64,000 nucleotides of DNA. It comes from Gammaproteobacteria bacterium (GTDB taxonomy: Bacteria; Pseudomonadota; Gammaproteobacteria; Xanthomonadales; SZUA-36). The translations under genes and the position numbers were made by a program. The stretch is from contig JAUIBE010000006.1 in assembly GCA_030428105.1 (NCBI GenBank), positions 1 through 64,000 on the forward strand, given 5' to 3'. The notes beneath the pieces are model-generated. The model did not search any database, had not been told where the DNA came from, and worked only from the letters and a program-made list of their open reading frames with translations. Shown here in pieces: positions 60,149-64,000 of this stretch. Each line of letters begins with the position of its first letter. The first letter of the stretch is position 1.

Positions 60149-60264
60149 TCCTGCTTGATTGGGAATGTAACCGGCTTCTTTCGGGAAGCGCTATTGTGGC
60201 AGAAGTCCCTTGCTCCTGTGGAGTGCAGCACGTAGGCTTGGCCAACTTTTTAGGGAAGACAGAC

Positions 60265-60957
60265 ATGAATACACCATCCCGGACCGGCCAGCGCGCGCCC
60301 GCGGGCATTTTCTTGGCATTGGCAGCACTGGCTTGCATCAGCAGCCCTGTTTGGGCGGCGGGGCAGGATGTCGACGTTCCCGAGGTTCCCGTCATCGCGG
60401 TAACACCCGAGGGCGGCAGCGCCAATTCGGTCACCGACTGGGAACAGCCGCGGCGCCCCCAGGTGTTGGGCGGACGCGAGCGCCAGGCCATTCTCGAGCA
60501 GGTCAGCGGCGGTGGCGCCGGTGGCTTGCCATTGATGGACAACATCCAGAACCAGGGCAAGACGCCAACCCTGCGCCAGGCCATTCTTACCGTGAAGCGG
60601 CCGTGGATGGTGCACCGCGCCTTCCTGTCTTCAGAGGGGGCGCAGCGCGTGGATGCGCGCTCGGTGCTGAGCTTTGATGAATCGGTGCCGGGCCGGGCCG
60701 TGGTTGGCCTCAACCTGGTCGAAGGCCAGGTGTACCTGATCGACTTCCTGCTGCAGGGCAGGGGCGCCGGCGACTTCCTGGTAACCACCAGCGCCGGGGT
60801 GCAGACCTATCCCGACCCTGACGCCGAGCGCAATCACGTGTTGATTGCCCTGAAGGCCGACAAGAGCGGCTGGGCCGAGATCAGCCTCAGCCGCACTGCC
60901 GGTGGATTTGACCTGCACAGCGTGGAAGCCACGCTGGCGGTGGGTCCGAAAGGCTAG
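60265..60957 (+). CDS. Exported protein of unknown function
   Basis: A 230-residue protein with a signal peptide (FLALAALACISSPVWAAG). After a linker with PEVPVIAVTPEGGS the C-terminal half is beta-rich (VVGLNLVEGQVYLIDFLLQG in parts, FLVTTSAGVQTYP, WAEISLSRTAGGFDLHSVEATLAV in parts). Not recognised. The ATG at 60265 has GGGAAG 9 bases upstream; longer in-frame starts exist to 60112. Divergent from fhs. Confidence 0.6.
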   Translation: MNTPSRTGQRAPAGIFLALAALACISSPVWAAGQDVDVPEVPVIAVTPEGGSANSVTDWEQPRRPQVLGGRERQAILEQVSGGGAGGLPLMDNIQNQGKTPTLRQAILTVKRPWMVHRAFLSSEGAQRVDARSVLSFDESVPGRAVVGLNLVEGQVYLIDFLLQGRGAGDFLVTTSAGVQTYPDPDAERNHVLIALKADKSGWAEISLSRTAGGFDLHSVEATLAVGPKG

Positions 60958-60997
60958 CGACCGCGAAGATCGCCAGCGCCGATGCCAACGCCGATAA

Positions 60998-61549
60998 TTA
61001 CTCGGCGGCCTTGGCGACTGGCTTGTACTTGAACTTCTGCCCGGCGATGGTGGCCTCGTACATCAGGCCGCCCTTGACGTTGGTGAAGATCGCCACACCC
61101 TTGTCGTAGTTGGCGTCAGCCGAAGCGCCGGCGGTGGCAGCCACGGCCGATGCCTGGGCGCCCATTTCAAAGTTGCCGCGGCGAAACTGGTCCAGCGCAG
61201 TCTGGTCCTTGAAGAAGATGAACTCGGAGTAGGTTTGTCCGCCCAGTTGGAAGCCCACGGTGACCTGGGTGAGGGTGGTTGTGCCGTCCACCTGGTCATT
61301 GACGATCACCAACCCCTTGCCACGTGCGCCACCAATACCGATGCCGCCTTTGCCCACGGTGGGAAACACCGCGTAGCCGGCAGACTCATCGAAGAACTTC
61401 TGCATGCCGGGGTCGGTTTCCTTCAGCGAAACGATGGCCTCGGCCACCCCGAGCTGCATCTTGTCATCCTTGTCCGGCTGGAAGGCCCAGGCGGCGCTGC
61501 TGATCAACACACTGGCAAACACGCAAAGGATGGTTCGGGTTATTTTCAT
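60998..61549 (-). CDS. YSC84-type lipid-binding protein, exported
   Basis: A 183-residue protein of the YSC84/SYLF family. Signal peptide (ends SSAAWA), then LKETDPGMQKFFDESAGYAVFPTVGKGGIGIGGARGKG (in parts), GFQLGGQTYSEFIFFKDQ and VAIFTNVKGGLMYEA. SYLF domains bind phosphoinositides in eukaryotes; bacterial role unknown. The ATG at 61549 follows CGGAG by 9 bases; longer starts are unlikely. Confidence 0.88.
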   Translation of the reverse strand: MKITRTILCVFASVLISSAAWAFQPDKDDKMQLGVAEAIVSLKETDPGMQKFFDESAGYAVFPTVGKGGIGIGGARGKGLVIVNDQVDGTTTLTQVTVGFQLGGQTYSEFIFFKDQTALDQFRRGNFEMGAQASAVAATAGASADANYDKGVAIFTNVKGGLMYEATIAGQKFKYKPVAKAAE

Positions 61550-61662
61550 TTTTGAGCACTCCGTCGATTTGGCTGATGTAAAAAGCGGATTATGCCAGAG
61601 TGGTGTTGTAATTCCGTGAAGCGGTTTTCGGGGGCTCAAGATTAAGCAACCGGCTTCCAGCC

Positions 61663-62133
61663 TCAGCGCTTGCTTGCGGGCTTTTCGTTCTCGGAATTGA
61701 TGACCGGGCCCCAGTCCATGAACAGGGTTTGACGAAGCTGCTCCACGGCGTCTGCGCCCAGCCTGTCGGCCAGCGCCCTTTCAATTGCATCGAAGGCTGC
61801 AAAAGCGGCCTTGCCAATGCCTGCGCCGCGTCGGGAAAATTGGACAATTTTCGCGCGCCCGTCGTTTGGATCCTGGACCATGGTGACCAGGCCATCGCGT
61901 TCCATTTCAACCAGGGTCTGCTGAATGGCCTGGCGGCTGATGCCGATGTTTCGGGCCAGGTCCGAAGGGCGGGTGATTCCATTGGCGATGTTTACCATCA
62001 GCATGGACCGGGTCCTGGACAACCTGGGGAAACCGGCCGCTTCGAGGCTGTTCTGCAGCCCTTCGTCGCACCAGTAGTAGCTTTGCAAGAGACCGCGCAG
62101 CAGGTAGTGAGATATGTCTGGCGTCTTTGGCAT
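61663..62133 (-). CDS. MarR-family transcriptional regulator
   Basis: A 156-residue MarR regulator: winged helix with NIANGITRPSDLARNIGISRQAIQQTLVEMERDGLVTMVQDPNDGRAKIVQFS (read in parts) and flanking dimer helices. It lies between the YSC84 gene and HMG-CoA lyase. Target and ligand unknown; regulation of the lyase is only a guess from divergent placement. Confidence 0.9.
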   Translation of the reverse strand: MPKTPDISHYLLRGLLQSYYWCDEGLQNSLEAAGFPRLSRTRSMLMVNIANGITRPSDLARNIGISRQAIQQTLVEMERDGLVTMVQDPNDGRAKIVQFSRRGAGIGKAAFAAFDAIERALADRLGADAVEQLRQTLFMDWGPVINSENEKPASKR

Positions 62134-62212
62134 CTGGAACCTCCAGAGAACTCGTGGCTGCTGCGTTTCCAGGAGGATGTGGGATCATCCGGCAACCTTG
62201 TCGGCGTAGCTT

Positions 62213-62241
62213 ATTGAATAGTTGAGTCAGCAGCGCGTCAA
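62213..62241 (-). promoter_or_regulatory. Promoter of the MarR gene
   Basis: TTGACG (62241-62236), 17-base spacer and TTCAAT (62218-62213) on the minus strand; start near 62206. The sequence CTTATTGAATAGTTGAG around the -10 is partly palindromic and could be an operator. Confidence 0.5.
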
Positions 62242-62411
62242 GTATTGCCCCCGGGTTTCTTGATTTCACCGGGTGATGGCAGCATTTGTTAGTGTCATTG
62301 CCATTGCGCATCCATCAACAGGATGGGGGTGGCAGCCTGGGGCCGGGAAAGCCGTGAACCGGGCGATGAACGGGCCAGGATTTAGGTGTTGGAAGTTGCA
62401 GGAGTCAAAGC

Positions 62412-63320
62412 ATGAGCCGCGAGAAAGTCATCATCCAGGACGTTGGGCCCCGCGATGGCCTGCAAAACCAACCCAAGATCCTGACCCCCCAACAGCGCGT
62501 GCATATCGTTCGCGCATTGATGGCAGCCGGCGTGGAACACATCCAGGTCGGTTCATTTGTATCGCCGAAAGCCGTGCCTGCGATGGCGGGCGCGGCAGAG
62601 ATCGTTTCTGAACTGCAGGGCCAACCGGGCCAGTTCAGCGTTTTGGTCCCAAACGTCAAGGGTTACGAACTGGCCATTGAAGCCGGAGCCAGGATCATCG
62701 AGATGGTGGTGTACGGCTCGGAAGGTTTCTCCCAGGCCAATGCCCACATGTCGCGGGCGCAATCTGAGGCCGCTTGCATGGAAATTCTGGACCGTTCGGT
62801 CGAGGATGACGTGCGCATCATTACCACCATTTCTACTTCCTTCGACTGCCCTTTCGACGGCGTGGTGGAACCGGCGGTGGTCGAGGCCCTCACCGCGCGC
62901 CTGCTGGAGCGAGGAAGCTCGGTGGTCGTGGTGGCGGACACCATCGGTTCGGCCGACCCGGCCAGGGTGCGCAAGCTGATGAACAGACTGGTTGGTGATC
63001 ATGGCCCTGATCACCTGTGTTGCCACTTCCATGACACCCGGGCGATGGGGCTGGCCAACGTATTTGCTTCCCTGGAATCTGGCGTAAGGCGCTTCGACGC
63101 ATCGGTCGCAGGCGTGGGCGGCTGTCCCTTTGCGCCCGGCGCATCCGGCAACGTGGCCACCGAGGACGTGGTGATGATGCTGGAGCAGATGGGCTTTGAC
63201 ACCGGAATAGATCAGCGCGGACTGATGGAGGCCTCGCAGCTGGTGGCTGAACTCACCGAGAACGCAAGTGGTGGCCGAGCGGCGCCGTGGCTGCGGCAGA
63301 TGCTGGAAGCTTCCAGCTGA
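62412..63320 (+). CDS. Hydroxymethylglutaryl-CoA lyase
   Basis: Splits HMG-CoA to acetyl-CoA and acetoacetate, the last step of leucine breakdown. 302 residues, HMGL-like TIM barrel: VGPRDGLQNQ (metal Asp), SFVSPKAVPAM, VVVADTIGSADP, CHFHDTRAMGLAN (metal His), and the signature GVGGCPFAPGASGNVATEDVV with the catalytic Cys (in parts). No other leucine-pathway genes are in view. TGCAGGAG precedes the ATG. Confidence 0.92.
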   Translation: MSREKVIIQDVGPRDGLQNQPKILTPQQRVHIVRALMAAGVEHIQVGSFVSPKAVPAMAGAAEIVSELQGQPGQFSVLVPNVKGYELAIEAGARIIEMVVYGSEGFSQANAHMSRAQSEAACMEILDRSVEDDVRIITTISTSFDCPFDGVVEPAVVEALTARLLERGSSVVVVADTIGSADPARVRKLMNRLVGDHGPDHLCCHFHDTRAMGLANVFASLESGVRRFDASVAGVGGCPFAPGASGNVATEDVVMMLEQMGFDTGIDQRGLMEASQLVAELTENASGGRAAPWLRQMLEASS

Positions 63321-63342
63321 CGCGCTATCAAATGCGTAACAA

Positions 63343-63372
63343 AAAAGGCCTGCAGTCTCCTGCAGGCCTTTT
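63343..63372. terminator. Bidirectional intrinsic terminator
   Basis: AAAAGGCCTGCAG (63343-63355), loop TCTC, CTGCAGGCCTTTT (63360-63372): a perfect 13-bp stem, with T runs on both strands (TTTTGTTTTG on plus; six T on minus). It would end the HMG-CoA lyase transcript and the convergent tRNA-Asn. Confidence 0.85.
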
Positions 63373-63380
63373 GTTTTGTC

Positions 63381-63457
63381 TGGCTCCCCGGGTCGGATTC
63401 GAACCAACGACCTAGTGATTAACAGTCACCCGCTCTAACCAGCTGAGCTACCGGGGA
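63381..63457 (-). tRNA. tRNA-Asn (GTT)
   Basis: A 77-base tRNA on the minus strand: acceptor TCCCCGG/CCGGGGA, discriminator G, encoded CCA; anticodon loop CTGTTAA with anticodon GTT (asparagine AAC/AAU), a substrate for queuosine modification by the pathway of QueF and QueG. T arm TTGG-TTCGAAT-CCGA. Confidence 0.95.
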
Positions 63458-63530
63458 ATAAATGAACCGCCGGGGCAAGTTCAAGGCGCGGTATTGTCCG
63501 GACTTTGCCCTGGGGAGTCAAGCCGCGAGA

Positions 63531-64000
63531 TCAAGTTTCCGGACAATCCTCCCACTCCAGGCCGTCATATTGTTCGCGGCGCAGGCGGCCGACGTTCGAC
63601 AGCACCAGCCTTTCGGCGTGGTCAGGCCCGCGCACCCCGCAGAACCAGATGCTTCCGTTGCTGCCAGGGGCGGTGCCGTTGGGGTAGAAACGCAGGTTTT
63701 GGCGCCCCGATGAAGTGAAAATCCGGATGCGCTCGAAGCCCTGGGTGTAGCGGGCGAGGTGTTCGCCGCCGCTGAAGTTGCGGTCGCCGTTCACGTCCTG
63801 GAACACCAGCCAGCCTTGAGCCCATTCGCTGTTATCAGCGCAGCCGGTAACCGGGTTGCCGGGGCAGGCCACCATGTCGGCGCCCAGAGCAATGGCCTGG
63901 CTGCGAGCGGTGCGCAGGTCCTGCATCATGGCGTGGATGGCGGCTTTCATGGTTTGGCGCGCTTGCCAGCTTCCAAACGAGGGCACGGCGATCACCAGAA
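63531..64000 (-). CDS. GspH/FimT-like pseudopilin, 5' end missing
   Basis: A C-terminal fragment of 156 or more codons; the frame continues past the right edge. It begins within the hydrophobic helix (L-V-I-A-V-P-S-F) after the class III signal, followed by AAIHAMMQDLRTARSQAIALG, the GspH-like pattern, and ends in LVLSNVGRLRREQYDG. Contains Cys pairs as in FimT (VACPGNPVTGCAD). Which pilus or secretion system it serves cannot be seen. Confidence 0.88.
   Translation of the reverse strand, partial: LVIAVPSFGSWQARQTMKAAIHAMMQDLRTARSQAIALGADMVACPGNPVTGCADNSEWAQGWLVFQDVNGDRNFSGGEHLARYTQGFERIRIFTSSGRQNLRFYPNGTAPGSNGSIWFCGVRGPDHAERLVLSNVGRLRREQYDGLEWEDCPET

Noticed and set aside
60149-60264. Tetrahydrofolate riboswitch or PurR box for fhs
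   Set aside because: No matching conserved core; THF riboswitches are known mainly from Firmicutes.
62281-62411. Cobalamin-like riboswitch before HMG-CoA lyase
   Set aside because: Some GGG/CCGGG runs, but the conserved B12 box is not present.

Overview
The window is a GC-rich, almost fully coding chromosomal segment of a gammaproteobacterium outside the Enterobacterales. The E. coli-like gene orders gloB/yafS/rnhA/dnaQ, thrS-infC-rpmI-rplT-pheS-pheT-ihfA-merR and queG/nnr-tsaE-amiB-mutL-miaA-hfq-hflX-hflK-hflC-yjeT-purA-rnr-rlmB point to the class. SMC with ScpA/ScpB instead of a visible MukBEF, an endonuclease-type MutL, a MerR-like gene after ihfA, and QueF, FolE2 and YciO genes argue for a Chromatiales/Xanthomonadales-like lineage; the family cannot be fixed from the sequence alone. 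I see no phage, insertion sequence, CRISPR array or rRNA.

Layout. 1-6.6 kb: the N-terminal end of sbcB, a D-glycerate-kinase-like gene whose 5' end overlaps tesB, msrA, a DUF4124 lytic transglycosylase and dnaE. 6.7-14.4 kb: tRNA-Val and the translation operon thrS-infC-rpmI-rplT-pheS-pheT-ihfA-merR. 14.5-25.6 kb: tRNA-Pro, folE2, peptidoglycan enzymes (M23 peptidase, MltD, MltF), gloB, a yafS-like gene, rnhA, dnaQ, a FimT-like prepilin, gltX and a WYL regulator. 25.7-27.9 kb: an orphan mini-prepilin, a 45-residue membrane protein and a class-III aminotransferase. 28-46 kb: the queG-to-rlmB block, interrupted between purA and rnr by a polysaccharide deacetylase, a PD40 propeller protein and tRNA-Leu. 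46-58.5 kb: HD hydrolase, rluB, scpB, scpA, yciO on the minus strand; yciI, bolA, smc, zipA, ligA and a diacylglycerol-kinase-like gene on the plus strand; queF between. 58.5-64 kb: fhs, an unknown exported protein, a YSC84-type lipid-binding protein, a MarR regulator, HMG-CoA lyase, tRNA-Asn and the C-terminal part of a GspH/FimT pseudopilin.

Most unusual signal. Between tRNA-Val and thrS lies a compact transcription attenuator: a ten-codon reading frame with three threonine codons (M-S-T-W-T-R-T-P-G-E), a 9-bp antiterminator stem, and a mutually exclusive intrinsic terminator with a U tract. It suggests that thrS and the downstream translation operon respond to charged tRNA-Thr by ribosome stalling, unlike the translational operator known for E. 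coli thrS. The matching -10 hexamer would place the transcript start exactly on the AUG, so the leader ORF may be leaderless.

Other control signals. infC appears to start at AUC. nnr has a perfect TATAAT exactly where a leaderless message would need it. Two genes without a visible Shine-Dalgarno sequence, mutL and rnr, have short upstream ORFs whose stop codon overlaps the gene start (TAGTG, TGATG); smc has a weaker case. These are predictions from sequence reading and were not computed or tested.
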